From NCBI RefSeq assembly GCF_006739205.1, contig NZ_AP019720.1, positions 124,001 through 188,000 on the forward strand: 64,000 nt of DNA. Direction: 5' to 3'. The stretch's first letter is position 1, and each line of letters begins with the position of its first letter. The notes beneath the pieces were generated by a model, which was not told where the DNA came from, did no database searches, and worked only from the letters and a program-made list of their open reading frames with translations. The position numbers and the translations under genes were made by a program. This DNA is from Streptococcus mutans. GTDB lineage: Bacteria > Bacillota > Bacilli > Lactobacillales > Streptococcaceae. Below, piece after piece: positions 27,081 to 36,384 of the stretch.

Positions 27081-29750
27081 ATGGCAAAAGAAACAAAAAC
27101 AGAAGCACTCACTGCTGAAGAAGCAGCTAAGCAGTATACGAATAGCTTAGTTGAAAAAGCGTTAAAGGCTGAAAAAATTTATGCAACTTATACACAAGAA
27201 CAGGTAGATAAAATTGTTGCAGCTATGGCGCTTGCTGGTTCTGAGGCGTCCTTGCAGTTAGCTAAAGAAGCTCACGAAGAAACAGGCCGTGGGGTTGTCG
27301 AAGATAAAGATACTAAAAACCACTTTGCGACAGAATATGTATATGAACGCATAAAAAATGAAAAAACGGTTGGCATCATTGGTGAAGATAAAGTTGCTGG
27401 CAGTATCGAAATTGCAGCACCACTTGGTGTCTTGGCAGGTATCGTACCAACAACTAACCCAACATCAACGACTATGTTTAAAATCTTAGTCGCATTGAAA
27501 ACACGCAATGCAATCGTCTTTGCTTTCCACCCAGCAGCTCAAAAATGTTCTGCTCATGCCGCCCAAATCTTGTATGACGCGGCGGTTAAAGCCGGCGCTC
27601 CTGAAAATATTGTTCAATGGATTGAAACACCATCCATCGCAAACACGGGAGCTTTGATTTCCAACAAAGGCATTGCTTCAATCCTTGCAACTGGCGGACC
27701 TGGCATGGTTAATGCAGCCCTTAAATCTGGTAATCCATCGATGGGTGTTGGTGCAGGTAATGGTGCTGTTTATGTGGATGCAACTGCTAATCTTGAACGT
27801 GCGGTTGAAGACCTTCTTCTTTCTAAGCGTTTTGACAATGGTATGATTTGTGCGACTGAAAATTCGGCAGTTGTGGAAGCACCAATTTATAAAGAATGGC
27901 TTGCTAAAATGCAGGAAAAAGGCGCTTACCTTGTTCCTAAAAAAGATTACAAAAAATTTGAAGATTTTGTCTTTAATGACAACCATGGTGTTAACGGACC
28001 GGTTGCTGGTATGTCGGCGAAATGGATCTGTGAACAAGCCGGTGTGACATTGCCAGAAGGCAAAGATGTTCTCTTATTTGAACTTGATAAGAAAAAAATT
28101 GGTGAGAAATTATCATCAGAAAAACTCTCTCCGCTTCTTTCTGTTTATAAAGCCAAAGATCGCAAAGATGGTATTGATATTGTAGCAGCTCTTCTTGATT
28201 ATCAAGGTGCTGGTCATAACTGTGCCATCCAAATTGGTTCACAAGCTGACCCATTTGTCGCTGAATATGGAGATGCCCTCAATTCATCTCGTGTTTTGGT
28301 TAACCAACCAGACTCAGTCGGTGGTATCGGTGACGTTTATACAGACGCATTGCAAGCCAGCTTAACTCTTGGAACAGGATCATGGGGGAAAAATTCATTG
28401 TCACACAACTTATCGACTGGCGACCTCTTGAATGTGAAAACTGTTGCGAAACGCCGCAACCGTCCTCAATGGGTTCGTTTACCAGAAAAAACTTACTACG
28501 AAAAAAATGCTATTTCATACTTGCAGGATGAAACTGAAACAATGACGCGTGCTATCATCGTTGCCGATCCAGGTATGCTTCAATTTGGTTTTGTTGACAC
28601 TGTCCTTGCTCAGCTATCCCTTCGGGATGAAAAAGTCGCAACTTCAATTTATGGTACTATCAAACCAGATCCAACACTCGGTCAGACTATTGAAATTGCT
28701 AGACAAATGCGTGACTTCAAACCAGATACTGTTATTGCAGTTGGTGGCGGTTCTGCCCTTGATGCAGCCAAAATTGCGCGTTATATCTATGAATATTCGT
28801 TGGATCAAGAAGCAGATTTCCTTGATAGTTATGAAAAAGTCAGTGAGCTCTTCCTTGAATTGCAGCAAAAATTCATTGATATTCGTAAGCGGATTGTTCG
28901 CTTCAAGCATCAGACAGTGACTCGTCTCTTCTGTATCCCAACAACATCTGGTACGGGTTCAGAAGTGACACCTTATGCCGTTATTACTGATGATTTCACA
29001 CACGTGAAATACCCATTGACTGATTATGAATTGACACCGCAAGTTGCTATTGTTGATCCAGAATTTGTCATGACAGTGCCTAAACGTACCGTAGCTCTTT
29101 CAGGACTTGATACTTTGTCACATGCTCTTGAATCTTACGTATCTGTTATGGCATCTGATTTCACACGTCCATGGTCTATGGAAGCTATCAGATTGGTTAT
29201 CGAAAACTTGGAAGATTCTTATAACTTTGATCCTAAGAATCCAACACTTCGTGGAGAACAAGCACGTGAAAACATGCATTATGCAGCAACTTTAGCAGGT
29301 ATGGCCTTCTCAAATGCCTTCCTTGGAATTAACCACTCACTCGCCCACAAGACTGGCGGTGAATTTGGACTTCCTCATGGTCTTGCTATCTCAATTGCTA
29401 TGCAGCATGTTATTCGCTACAATGGCGTTGCAGGAAATGTGAAACGTTCTGTTTACCCGCGTTATGAAGAATACCGTGCCCAACGTGATTATGCGGATAT
29501 TGCTCGCGCTCTTGGACTTAAAGGGAAAGATGATGCAGAATTGGTTGAAGCACTCTGTGCACGTATTGATCAATTAATGCATGCTGTAGATGTTGAGCCT
29601 AAGTTATCTGCTAATGGGGTTACTAAGAAGGCTTTTGATGCAGCTGTTGATAGATTGGCAAGCTTGGCTTATGATGATCAATGTACACCAGCTAATCCAC
29701 GTCAGCCTTACATTGAAGAGATGAAGCAGCTCTTGATTGATCAGTTCTAA
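27081..29750 (+). CDS. adhE: Bifunctional acetaldehyde-CoA/alcohol dehydrogenase
   Basis: Reduces acetyl-CoA to ethanol, regenerating two NAD per turn. 889 residues. The aldehyde dehydrogenase half (1-450) has the catalytic Cys in NGMICATENSAVV near 252. After a linker comes an iron-dependent alcohol dehydrogenase (460-880) with GGGSALDAAK near 555 and metal-binding His in GINHSLAHKTGGEFGLPHGL near 752-771. The fused form assembles into spirosomes in other bacteria. AGGAGG precedes the ATG. Regulated by Rex as judged from the operators upstream, so it acts as the redox valve for acetyl-CoA from the dehydrogenase complex. Confidence 0.97.
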   Translation: MAKETKTEALTAEEAAKQYTNSLVEKALKAEKIYATYTQEQVDKIVAAMALAGSEASLQLAKEAHEETGRGVVEDKDTKNHFATEYVYERIKNEKTVGIIGEDKVAGSIEIAAPLGVLAGIVPTTNPTSTTMFKILVALKTRNAIVFAFHPAAQKCSAHAAQILYDAAVKAGAPENIVQWIETPSIANTGALISNKGIASILATGGPGMVNAALKSGNPSMGVGAGNGAVYVDATANLERAVEDLLLSKRFDNGMICATENSAVVEAPIYKEWLAKMQEKGAYLVPKKDYKKFEDFVFNDNHGVNGPVAGMSAKWICEQAGVTLPEGKDVLLFELDKKKIGEKLSSEKLSPLLSVYKAKDRKDGIDIVAALLDYQGAGHNCAIQIGSQADPFVAEYGDALNSSRVLVNQPDSVGGIGDVYTDALQASLTLGTGSWGKNSLSHNLSTGDLLNVKTVAKRRNRPQWVRLPEKTYYEKNAISYLQDETETMTRAIIVADPGMLQFGFVDTVLAQLSLRDEKVATSIYGTIKPDPTLGQTIEIARQMRDFKPDTVIAVGGGSALDAAKIARYIYEYSLDQEADFLDSYEKVSELFLELQQKFIDIRKRIVRFKHQTVTRLFCIPTTSGTGSEVTPYAVITDDFTHVKYPLTDYELTPQVAIVDPEFVMTVPKRTVALSGLDTLSHALESYVSVMASDFTRPWSMEAIRLVIENLEDSYNFDPKNPTLRGEQARENMHYAATLAGMAFSNAFLGINHSLAHKTGGEFGLPHGLAISIAMQHVIRYNGVAGNVKRSVYPRYEEYRAQRDYADIARALGLKGKDDAELVEALCARIDQLMHAVDVEPKLSANGVTKKAFDAAVDRLASLAYDDQCTPANPRQPYIEEMKQLLIDQF

Positions 29751-29772
29751 GTTGATATCGTTTAGCAGTCAG

Positions 29773-29795
29773 GCCCGCTTATGCGGGCTTTTTTT
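29773..29795 (+). terminator. Terminator of adhE
   Basis: GCCCGC-TTAT-GCGGGC followed by seven T. Confidence 0.95.
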
Positions 29796-29799
29796 GCCT

Positions 29800-30522
29800 C
29801 TCGAAAACCACTAGCTATGCTAGTAGTTCCGGAAACTTTTAGCGTAGTAAGAAAAGAACCTCCTAAAATGATAAGATAGAAGTGGTTTCCCCGCCACTAC
29901 TAAACATCACAAAGGGGATAGCTCATGAGAGAGGCTAATGAAAGTTTATCACATACAAAGTGGAATTGTTCTACCATATTGTTTTCGCACTCAAGTATCA
30001 TCGTCAAATCATTTATGGCAGATACAAAACCAGTATCGGAAGAATTATCTGGGACTTATGTGAACGCAAAGGCGTGACCATTCATGAAGCGAATGCCTGT
30101 TCCGATCATATTCATATGCTTGTCAGTATCGCTTCCAAATTCAGTGTTTCGTCTTTCATGGGATATTTAAAGGGAAAGAGCAGCTTGATGATTTTTGATA
30201 AGCATGCGAACTTAAAATACAAATATGGCAATCGAAGTTTTGGTGTAGAGGCTATTATGTAGATACGATAGGTCGTAACCAGAAAGTGATAGCTGAATAG
30301 ATACAAAATCAATTACAAGAAGACAGAGTAGCAGACCAGCTCACTTTATTCGAGGGAGTAGATCCGTTTACTGATGAAATGAAGAAGAAGTAAGTCGAGG
30401 TGCTTTAGCAGCTGCTCGGGAAAGAGGTGCGAGGAAGAGCTATTTCGGTGGGCCTTTGGCCCTGACCGGTAGAAGTGGCTTACAGTCGCAGAACAAACCA
30501 CCAGTTCACACTGGTGGTTTTG
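29800..30522 (+). mobile_element. IS200/IS605-type insertion sequence, decayed
   Basis: Single-transposase element with hairpin ends rather than inverted repeats. Left hairpin ACTAGC-TAT-GCTAGT (29810-29824) and right hairpin AACCACCAGT-TCAC-ACTGGTGGTT (30496-30519). A non-coding tail of about 100 bases lies between the transposase stop and the right hairpin, as is common in this family. The exact ends are estimated. It sits between the adhE terminator and the mutacin IV genes. Confidence 0.72.
29925..30393 (+). pseudogene. IS200-like Y1 transposase, two frameshifts and one nonsense codon
   Basis: Reading from ATG 29925 gives SLSHTKWNC, then a one-base loss near 29970 shifts to YHIVFALKYHRQ. 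The HUH motif is intact in SDHIHMLV. A second one-base loss near 30241 turns the usual SFWCRGYYVDT, with the catalytic tyrosine, out of frame. Further on GAA-TAG-ATA replaces the expected EYIQ codon. The frame then runs to TAA at 30391-30393 (EMKKK). All three lesions must be repaired to restore the roughly 155-residue protein, so the element cannot move by itself. Confidence 0.85.
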
Positions 30523-30649
30523 ATTGTTAGCCTATCTTATTTTCCCAAAGCTTGTGTAAAACTTCTATTAAACAGCAAAAAGTAATCTTTTCCTTAGGAC
30601 ACATAATGTAAAATTAGCTGGTAATGATAGTTTCAGAACATCAAAAATG

Positions 30650-30716
30650 ACCGTTTAAGACAAAATAGCTACCATTTAGGATATTTTGCTCTATTTTGAA
30701 AATAAATTGTTATACT
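30650..30716 (+). promoter_or_regulatory. nlmA promoter with ComE direct repeats
   Basis: ACCGTTTAAGA (30650-30660) and ACCATTTAGGA (30671-30681) are direct repeats 10 bp apart, matching the ComE site known at S. mutans bacteriocin genes. TATACT (30711-30716) is the -10 box and the -35 is poor, as expected for an activated promoter. Confidence 0.85.
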
Positions 30717-30773
30717 AAAGATGTTGGTTGCACAACTAGACAATATTTAAAATGAAAAAGGGGTGTTTATCAT

Positions 30774-30977
30774 ATGGATACACAGGCATTTGAACAATTT
30801 GATGTAATGGACAGCCAAACACTTTCAACTGTTGAAGGTGGGAAGGTATCGGGTGGAGAAGCAGTCGCGGCAATTGGAATATGTGCAACTGCTTCAGCAG
30901 CAATTGGAGGACTGGCAGGTGCGACTCTTGTTACCCCATATTGTGTAGGCACTTGGGGACTCATTCGATCTCATTAA
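30774..30977 (+). CDS. nlmA: Mutacin IV peptide A precursor (class IIb bacteriocin)
   Basis: 67 residues. A 23-residue double-glycine leader ending LSTVEGG is cut by the NlmTE-type exporter, which is elsewhere in the genome. The 44-residue mature peptide begins KVSGGEAVAAIG, has two Cys and several GxxxG-like contacts for pairing with peptide B. Together they permeabilise the membrane of other streptococci. The promoter carries a ComE site, tying production to the competence peptide. AAAGGGG precedes the ATG. Confidence 0.96.
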   Translation: MDTQAFEQFDVMDSQTLSTVEGGKVSGGEAVAAIGICATASAAIGGLAGATLVTPYCVGTWGLIRSH

Positions 30978-31006
30978 AGAATTAAATGGAATGGAGAATT
31001 AATACC

Positions 31007-31222
31007 ATGGAATTAAATGTAAATAATTATAAAAGTTTAACTAATGATGAATTGTCAGAAGTTTTTGGTGGAGATAAACAAGCTGCTGATACGTTTCTTT
31101 CAGCGGTAGGAGGAGCTGCATCAGGATTCACCTATTGTGCGTCAAATGGTGTGTGGCACCCATATATTCTTGCTGGATGTGCTGGAGTTGGTGCGGTTGG
31201 ATCTGTAGTTTTTCCACACTAA
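31007..31222 (+). CDS. nlmB: Mutacin IV peptide B precursor (class IIb bacteriocin)
   Basis: 71 residues: 22-residue leader ending LSEVFGG and a 49-residue mature part beginning DKQAADTFLSAVGG, with Cys pairs and glycine-rich helix contacts. It starts 29 bases after nlmA and is cotranscribed. ATG 31007 is chosen because the leader then has the typical length and GGAGA lies upstream; ATG 30986 would add seven residues. Confidence 0.95.
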   Translation: MELNVNNYKSLTNDELSEVFGGDKQAADTFLSAVGGAASGFTYCASNGVWHPYILAGCAGVGAVGSVVFPH

Positions 31223-31235
31223 ATTGATATAATGG

Positions 31236-31295
31236 TGGGCAATGTCAATTCAGGGCGAGATTTCTGAATGGGTACAGTGGCATTGTCCATTTTTC
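31236..31295 (+). terminator. Branched hairpin and T-tract after nlmB
   Basis: TGGGCAATG (31236-31244) pairs with CATTGTCCA (31281-31289), with an inner ATTCAG/CTGAAT stem. TTTTTC follows. Confidence 0.75.
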
Positions 31296-31416
31296 GTCCA
31301 ATAGAATTTTTTATTTAAGCTGGGCTATAACTATTAGAATATTAAGTATTGACTTATATACTGTTAAAAAGATTTATATTATATAATGTCGAATTTCAAG
31401 AGAGGGAAAAAATAAG

Positions 31417-31836
31417 ATGAAGAAATTAGAGCGTATCTCCACAAAGATTTTGCGTTGGGCCTATTTAATCTTAACAACCATAGTTTTTGTAGCTGCTCTG
31501 ATAATATATAATTGGTTATATTATGGGAAATCCATGCTTTTTTGGTTACCAGCAGTTCTGGTATTATTAGTAACTGCTTTGTTAGCCTACTTGGTAAAAA
31601 AGCAATTGGAAGCGAGGCTTGAGCCCTTATTAATTTTCAATACACTTCAGCAAATTATTGGTGTATTAATCGCCTTAGCTGTAGGCCTTTTTGCACTGGC
31701 ATACAAAGCATTAAATACTAAAATTAATGATGGTAATGAGGTCTATTGGATACTTTTTGCTGCCATCTTACTCATCTTTTCTTGGAATGCTGTTGAACTC
31801 TATAAAGAGCTAAAAAGAAGAAGCAAGAATAAGTAA
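31417..31836 (+). CDS. Membrane protein, mutacin IV immunity protein
   Basis: 139 residues with about four hydrophobic helices (residues 13-32, 38-58, 75-97, 108-125) and a basic C-terminus. It matches in place and character the S. mutans UA159 protein SMU.152, which was reported to give immunity to mutacin IV (recalled, not checked). A TATAAT at 31382-31387 without a good -35 suggests its own promoter after the nlmB terminator. GAGAGGG precedes the ATG. Confidence 0.8.
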   Translation: MKKLERISTKILRWAYLILTTIVFVAALIIYNWLYYGKSMLFWLPAVLVLLVTALLAYLVKKQLEARLEPLLIFNTLQQIIGVLIALAVGLFALAYKALNTKINDGNEVYWILFAAILLIFSWNAVELYKELKRRSKNK

Positions 31837-31925
31837 AGCTAAGGCCGAAGCCTAATAGTTGTCTTAAATATTCTGTTATTATCGTAATTCTTATTGCTTC
31901 TACTAATTATGGAGGAGGATTAACT

Positions 31926-32018
31926 ATGATAGTTAATTTTTATCAATACAAAGAACTGTCTAATGTAAAATTATCAGCCATTAAGAACATCGGCAACCGC
32001 TTGAAAAGTTGTCTTTAA
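31926..32018 (+). CDS. Orphan 30-residue peptide with a degenerate bacteriocin-type leader
   Basis: ATG 31926 follows a perfect GGAGGAGG ribosome site. The first 23 residues (MIVNFYQYKELSNVKLSAIK then NIG) look like a double-glycine leader, with the second glycine replaced by Asn, and only seven residues follow (NRLKSCL) before the stop. It may be the stub of a third bacteriocin gene or a signal peptide. The strong ribosome site argues that it was once translated. It is not a known family. Confidence 0.45.
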   Translation: MIVNFYQYKELSNVKLSAIKNIGNRLKSCL

Positions 32019-32064
32019 AAGCGAATCAATTATAATTACAAGAAAACGAAAGGAAAAGTTATTT

Positions 32065-32430
32065 ATGAATCGTTACAACTCATTATTATCATTTTCAGTG
32101 CAGCTTTGTTGTTAGTAGCAGTGGTGGTACGTCTCAAGACTTATATAACAAGGTGTTCCAACCTACAGATATTATGACTAACAACTCCTAAAATGTCACA
32201 TCTAGCCAACAACCTCACAACAGCGGCAGCGCAACAGAAACGGCTGAGCAATCAATTCTGCAGGTACAGGTGCGACACCAGATGATATCTCAATAAAGAC
32301 CAGTGATCAACCGCAAACGAAAGAAGGAATGAAACCAGAAAAAGAAAAGTTGGATACTAATACTTTAATGAAAGTTGTCAATAAAGCTTTGTCACTTTTT
32401 GATAGGCTATTGATTAAGTTCGGAGCTTAA
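32065..32430 (+). pseudogene. Shattered gene for a secreted or membrane-anchored Ser/Thr-rich protein
   Basis: ATG 32065 (after AAAGGAAAAG) runs only 16 codons. Reading frames can be joined by three or more shifts: a hydrophobic segment (FSAALLLVAVVV), then SSGGTSQDLYNKVFQPTDIM, then [18 protein letters not shown], then a frame ending [20 protein letters not shown] at 32430. Low-complexity Gln/Ser/Thr composition and one N-terminal hydrophobic stretch suggest an exported protein. I do not recognise the family. Confidence 0.5.
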
Positions 32431-32487
32431 ACCATTACTCGAAAAAATGCCCATTTTGAACATCTTTTTGGTAGTTGATCAACTGTA

Positions 32488-32796
32488 GTGGGTGACGAAA
32501 AATTAAGTCCTGGAGAGAACCAATCTGTACTGATCCCCAAAAGTTGTACTATTTATTATTTAAAGGATTGGACTTGTCAAGAAAAAGTAGACAGGAAGTT
32601 AAGTGAATTAGAGAGGGATGGTTTGATTAGTCGTAGAGATTATCAGCAGATGCCTCCTAAGGTCGTCTATTCTATAACAGACTATGGCCGTACTGCTAAT
32701 ACGATTATTGATGTCGTGTGCCATTGCAGAGAGGACAATATCAGGCGGCGTCAAATATTAGGCGAAGAAATTGACTTAACTTCGTACGATTTTTAA
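32488..32796 (+). pseudogene. HxlR-family regulator, C-terminal remnant
   Basis: The frame from GTG 32488 encodes KLSELERDGLISRRDY then PPKVVYSITDYGRTANTIID, the second half of an HxlR/MarD winged helix (LxELExDGLIxRxxY, PPKVEYxLTxxGR). The first part of the domain is missing or scrambled: a separate frame just upstream (MPILNIFLVVDQL, then stop) may be what is left of it. There is no ribosome site at 32488. Almost certainly inactive. Confidence 0.65.
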
Positions 32797-33056
32797 GAAG
32801 TGATTGTTCATTTATAAAAATAACATACATTAAGCTATACTTCCTATACTTCGATTTATATCAAGGTCTATGTTCATATGTAACGCAGAATTTATGACTG
32901 CGAAAGTGCAACAATTTTTAATAGAATATTAACTGATTTGTACGATATAGTAAAATTAAACATTATTCCAGTAGCCGTTTAAAAATTCTATTATGTTATG
33001 TAATAAATCATATCAGCTAAATATAGGGTAATATAATACCAAAAAAAGAAAATCAG

Positions 33057-33085
33057 TTGACGTTAATTGGCTATTTTGCTAAAAT
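33057..33085 (+). promoter_or_regulatory. rpsO promoter
   Basis: TTGACG (33057-33062), 17-bp spacer, TAAAAT (33080-33085). The 260 bases before it (32797-33056) hold no gene I can support. Confidence 0.85.
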
Positions 33086-33104
33086 AAAAACTGTCGTAGA
33101 GACA

Positions 33105-33175
33105 AGAAACTTTTTCTTGGTTCTAGGATTCGCCAAAACCTAGGACTCAGATTAAGGATAAAAAGGAGAACTATT
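33105..33175 (+). promoter_or_regulatory. S15-binding leader of rpsO (autoregulatory)
   Basis: The leader contains an AAGAAA/TTTCTT stem and a second hairpin GTTCTAGG (33120-33127) with CCTAGGAC (33139-33146). Leaders of rpsO in Gram-positive bacteria bind free S15 to stop translation; the position fits, the exact fold is inferred. Confidence 0.5.
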
Positions 33176-33445
33176 ATGGCAATCTCAAAAGAGAAAAAAA
33201 ATGAAATTATTAAACAATACGCGCGTCATGACGGTGACACAGGTTCAGTAGAGGTACAAGTTGCTGTCCTTACTTGGGAGATCAATCATCTTAATGAACA
33301 TATTAAACAGCATAAAAAAGACCATGCAACTTACCGTGGATTGATGAAAAAGATCGGTCATCGCCGTAATCTTTTAGCTTACCTTCGCCGTACGGACGTT
33401 AATCGTTATCGTGATCTTATCAGCTCACTTGGACTTCGTCGTTAA
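33176..33445 (+). CDS. rpsO: Ribosomal protein S15
   Basis: 89 residues, the exact family length. It binds 16S rRNA early in assembly and bridges to the large subunit. Typical sequence: [40 protein letters not shown] and a C-terminal LGLRR. AAGGAGAAC precedes the ATG. It is followed by a terminator, and pnp lies 750 bases on. Confidence 0.98.
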   Translation: MAISKEKKNEIIKQYARHDGDTGSVEVQVAVLTWEINHLNEHIKQHKKDHATYRGLMKKIGHRRNLLAYLRRTDVNRYRDLISSLGLRR

Positions 33446-33492
33446 TTGGAGTGAGAAAGTGGCTTATAATATTAAGCGTAGCTTGATTAAAT

Positions 33493-33522
33493 AAAAAAGC
33501 TGTCCATTAGGATGGCTTTTTT
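33493..33522 (+). terminator. Terminator of rpsO
   Basis: 13-bp stem with two wobble pairs (33493-33505 with 33510-33522), ATTA loop, T-rich right arm. Confidence 0.85.
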
Positions 33523-33569
33523 AGCTGTAGCAAGTCAACATATAGTATAGGACAGAAAAGGAAAATTTT

Positions 33570-33689
33570 AGGAATAAAACACGTTTTGAAACCTTTACAA
33601 ATGCTATTGTAGTTATTGTTGTAATAGTTTTGGTGTTAGAATCATCAAAGCCTGTTGGTTCTATCGTGCGGGCTGAAATGGCTTTTTGA
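33570..33689 (+). pseudogene. N-terminal fragment of a TMEM175/DUF1211-like channel protein
   Basis: From 33570 the frame reads RNKTRFETFTNAIVVIVVIV then LVLESSKP, the first helix and F-S/T-xxx motif region of TMEM175-type potassium channels, then runs into a stop at 33687. The start codon is missing although AAAAGGA lies at the right distance, and the rest of the roughly 200-residue gene is absent. A gene relic in the rpsO-pnp gap. Confidence 0.5.
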
Positions 33690-33786
33690 AGTTGTCATAA
33701 TATCGAAAGAGTATTGGAGTTTAATTATAAGGTATAAAGTAAGATACCAATGATTCGACACTCATTTATAAACGCTAAAATAGATA

Positions 33787-33828
33787 ATAAAGCCCTTGTT
33801 AGGTATCTAATCTTAGTAAGGGCTTTAT
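33787..33828. other. 11-bp stem-loop in the rpsO-pnp gap
   Basis: ATAAAGCCCTT (33787-33797) pairs with AAGGGCTTTAT (33818-33828) around a 20-base loop. No good T-tract, so it may be a weak terminator or the end of the lost gene. Confidence 0.5.
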
Positions 33829-33944
33829 AGTTGATAAGCTCAATAAGAAAGCATTGATTATGATGAGGACTCAAATATCGCTGGATGCCTACCTCTATTC
33901 CTTAGAAATTGAGGTTTTCTGGTAAATTTAGCTTTTTCTAGTCT

Positions 33945-34191
33945 TTTTCTTTTCCCTAAAAATATGTTAAAATAAACGAGATACGTGGTTTTGTGCAAAG
34001 TTAAGGGAGTAAGATAGAGCTGTACTGTTGTCAGTTATCGCTGGGATTGTTGAACTTTTGCCTAGCAATATCGTTGACGAGAAAAGCAATGGGATATGGT
34101 GCTGTATTTTTGATACATTGACGTTAGAGTGATAAGGCTTATTTCTTAAACTTTGTGGAAAACACGTAGACTAATTTTTCAGGAGAAACTT
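33945..34191 (+). promoter_or_regulatory. pnp promoter and long leader
   Basis: TTTTCT (33945-33950), 17 bp, TAAAAT (33968-33973). The leader is about 210 bases. Long pnp leaders are used for autocontrol by RNase III and PNPase in other bacteria; no specific hairpin is claimed here. Confidence 0.5.
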
Positions 34192-36384
34192 ATGTCAAAA
34201 CAAGTGTTTGAAACAATTTTTGCTGGCAAAAAGCTGGCTGTAGAAATCGGTCAGGTTGCCAAACAAGCCAATGGTGCTGCTTTGGTTCGTTATGGTGATT
34301 CAACGGTCTTGAGTGCTGCAGTTATGTCTAAAAAAATGTCCACAGGCGATTTCTTCCCACTTCAGATTAATTATGAAGAAAAAAGATACGCAGCTGGGAA
34401 ATTCCCCGGTGGCTTTAACAAGCGTGAAGGCCGGCCATCAACCGATGCTACTTTAACGGCTCGCTTAATTGATCGTCCGATTCGTCCCATGTTTGCGGAA
34501 GGTTTTCGCAATGAAGTCCAAGTCATTAATACAGTTCTGTCTTATGATGCTGATGCGAGTGCTCCTATGGCGGCTATGTTTGGCAGTTCACTAGCACTTT
34601 CGATTTCAGATATTCCTTTTAATGGCCCGATTGCTGGGGTACAAGTTGCTTACCTTGATGGTCAATATGTTATTAATCCTACGGCTGAAGAAAAGAAAGC
34701 TTCACTTTTAGAATTGACTGTCGCCGGAACCAAGGAAGCCATCAATATGGTTGAGTCTGGTGCTAAGGAATTGTCAGAAGATATCATGCTTGAAGCCCTT
34801 CTCAAAGGACATAAAGCGGTACGTGAACTAATTGCTTTCCAAGAGGAAATTATAGCAGCTGTTGGTAAAGAAAAAGCTGAAGTTGAATTGTTACAGGTGG
34901 ATGCTGATTTGCAGGCTGAAATTGTTGGAAAATACAATGCAGACCTTCAAAAGGCTGTCCAAATTGAGGAAAAGAAAGCCCGCGAAATTGCGACAGAAGC
35001 TGTCAAAGAGCACGTGACTGCTGAATATGAAGAACGCTATGCTGAACACGAGGAACATGACCGTATCATGCGCGACGTAGCTGAAATCCTTGAACAGATG
35101 GAACACGCAGAGGTTCGCCGTCTTATCACAGAAGACAAGGTTCGTCCTGACGGTCGTCGTGTTGATGAAATCCGTCCGCTTGATGCAGAGATTGATTTCT
35201 TGCCAAAAGTACATGGTTCAGGTCTCTTTACTCGTGGACAAACCCAAGCCTTGTCAGTGTTAACATTGGCTCCAATGGGAGATACCCAAATTGTGGACGG
35301 GCTTGACGAAGAATATAAAAAACGCTTCATGCATCATTATAATTTCCCGCAATATTCGGTTGGGGAAACGGGACGGTATGGAGCGCCAGGACGCCGAGAA
35401 ATCGGTCATGGAGCTCTTGGTGAACGTGCTTTGGCTCAAGTTCTGCCAAGTTTGGAAGCATTTCCTTATGCCATTCGTTTGGTAGCTGAAGTGTTAGAAT
35501 CAAACGGTTCCTCATCACAGGCTTCAATTTGTGCGGGAACGCTCGCTCTTATGGCTGGGGGTGTACCTATCAAAGCACCAGTTGCAGGTATTGCTATGGG
35601 ACTTATCTCAGACGGCACTAACTATACCGTTTTGACCGATATCCAAGGACTAGAAGATCACTTCGGCGATATGGACTTTAAAGTTGCAGGTACCCGTGAA
35701 GGTATCACAGCTTTGCAAATGGATATTAAGATTGAGGGTATTACACCGCAGATTTTAGAAGAAGCTCTTGCCCAAGCTAAAAAAGCACGTTTTGAAATTC
35801 TTGATGTGATCGAAAAAGTCATTCCTGCACCACGTCTAGAATTAGCACCGACAGCACCTAAAATTGACACAATTAAAGTTGATGTTGATAAAATCAAGAT
35901 TGTCATTGGCAAGGGCGGTGAAACCATTGATAAGATTATTGAAGAAACTGGCGTTAAGATTGATATTGATGAAGACGGTAATATTGCTATCTACTCTAGC
36001 GATCAAGAGGCTATCAATCGGACTAAGGAAATTATTGCAAGTTTGGTACGTGAAGCTAAGGTTGGTGAGATCTATGAAGCTGAAGTTGTCCGTATTGAGA
36101 AATTTGGTGCTTTTGTGCATCTTTTTGATAAGACAGATGCACTCGTTCACATCTCTGAAATAGCTTGGACCCGCACGAATAAAGTAGAAGATGTCTTGGC
36201 TGTTGGAGATAAGGTTACGGTCAAAGTTGTTAAGGTAGATGACAAAGGCCGTATTGATGCTTCCATGAAAGCTTTATTACCACGTCCGCCAAGATCTGAA
36301 AAGTCAAATAAGGAGGACCATCAATCTGTCAGACATCACGGTTCTCCTAAAGACGATAAAGGTAAAGAAAAATATGATAAATAA
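34192..36384 (+). CDS. pnp: Polynucleotide phosphorylase
   Basis: 3'-5' phosphorolytic exoribonuclease of the RNA degradosome, 730 residues. Order: first RNase PH domain, helical linker (240-310), second RNase PH domain with the active-site stretch [20 protein letters not shown] near 442-461, a KH domain ([14 protein letters not shown] near 568) and an S1 domain ([20 protein letters not shown] near 625). ATG 34192 has AGGAG upstream; the longer start at 34153 has not. Its end overlaps the next gene by 11 bases. Confidence 0.97.
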   Translation: MSKQVFETIFAGKKLAVEIGQVAKQANGAALVRYGDSTVLSAAVMSKKMSTGDFFPLQINYEEKRYAAGKFPGGFNKREGRPSTDATLTARLIDRPIRPMFAEGFRNEVQVINTVLSYDADASAPMAAMFGSSLALSISDIPFNGPIAGVQVAYLDGQYVINPTAEEKKASLLELTVAGTKEAINMVESGAKELSEDIMLEALLKGHKAVRELIAFQEEIIAAVGKEKAEVELLQVDADLQAEIVGKYNADLQKAVQIEEKKAREIATEAVKEHVTAEYEERYAEHEEHDRIMRDVAEILEQMEHAEVRRLITEDKVRPDGRRVDEIRPLDAEIDFLPKVHGSGLFTRGQTQALSVLTLAPMGDTQIVDGLDEEYKKRFMHHYNFPQYSVGETGRYGAPGRREIGHGALGERALAQVLPSLEAFPYAIRLVAEVLESNGSSSQASICAGTLALMAGGVPIKAPVAGIAMGLISDGTNYTVLTDIQGLEDHFGDMDFKVAGTREGITALQMDIKIEGITPQILEEALAQAKKARFEILDVIEKVIPAPRLELAPTAPKIDTIKVDVDKIKIVIGKGGETIDKIIEETGVKIDIDEDGNIAIYSSDQEAINRTKEIIASLVREAKVGEIYEAEVVRIEKFGAFVHLFDKTDALVHISEIAWTRTNKVEDVLAVGDKVTVKVVKVDDKGRIDASMKALLPRPPRSEKSNKEDHQSVRHHGSPKDDKGKEKYDK

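Noticed and set aside
29960-30262. Intact 100-residue transposase reading
   Set aside because: It is only the middle part of the IS200-like protein; both ends are out of frame, so it is listed as a pseudogene.
34891-35330. Minus-strand frames inside pnp
   Set aside because: Shadow frames of a conserved gene.
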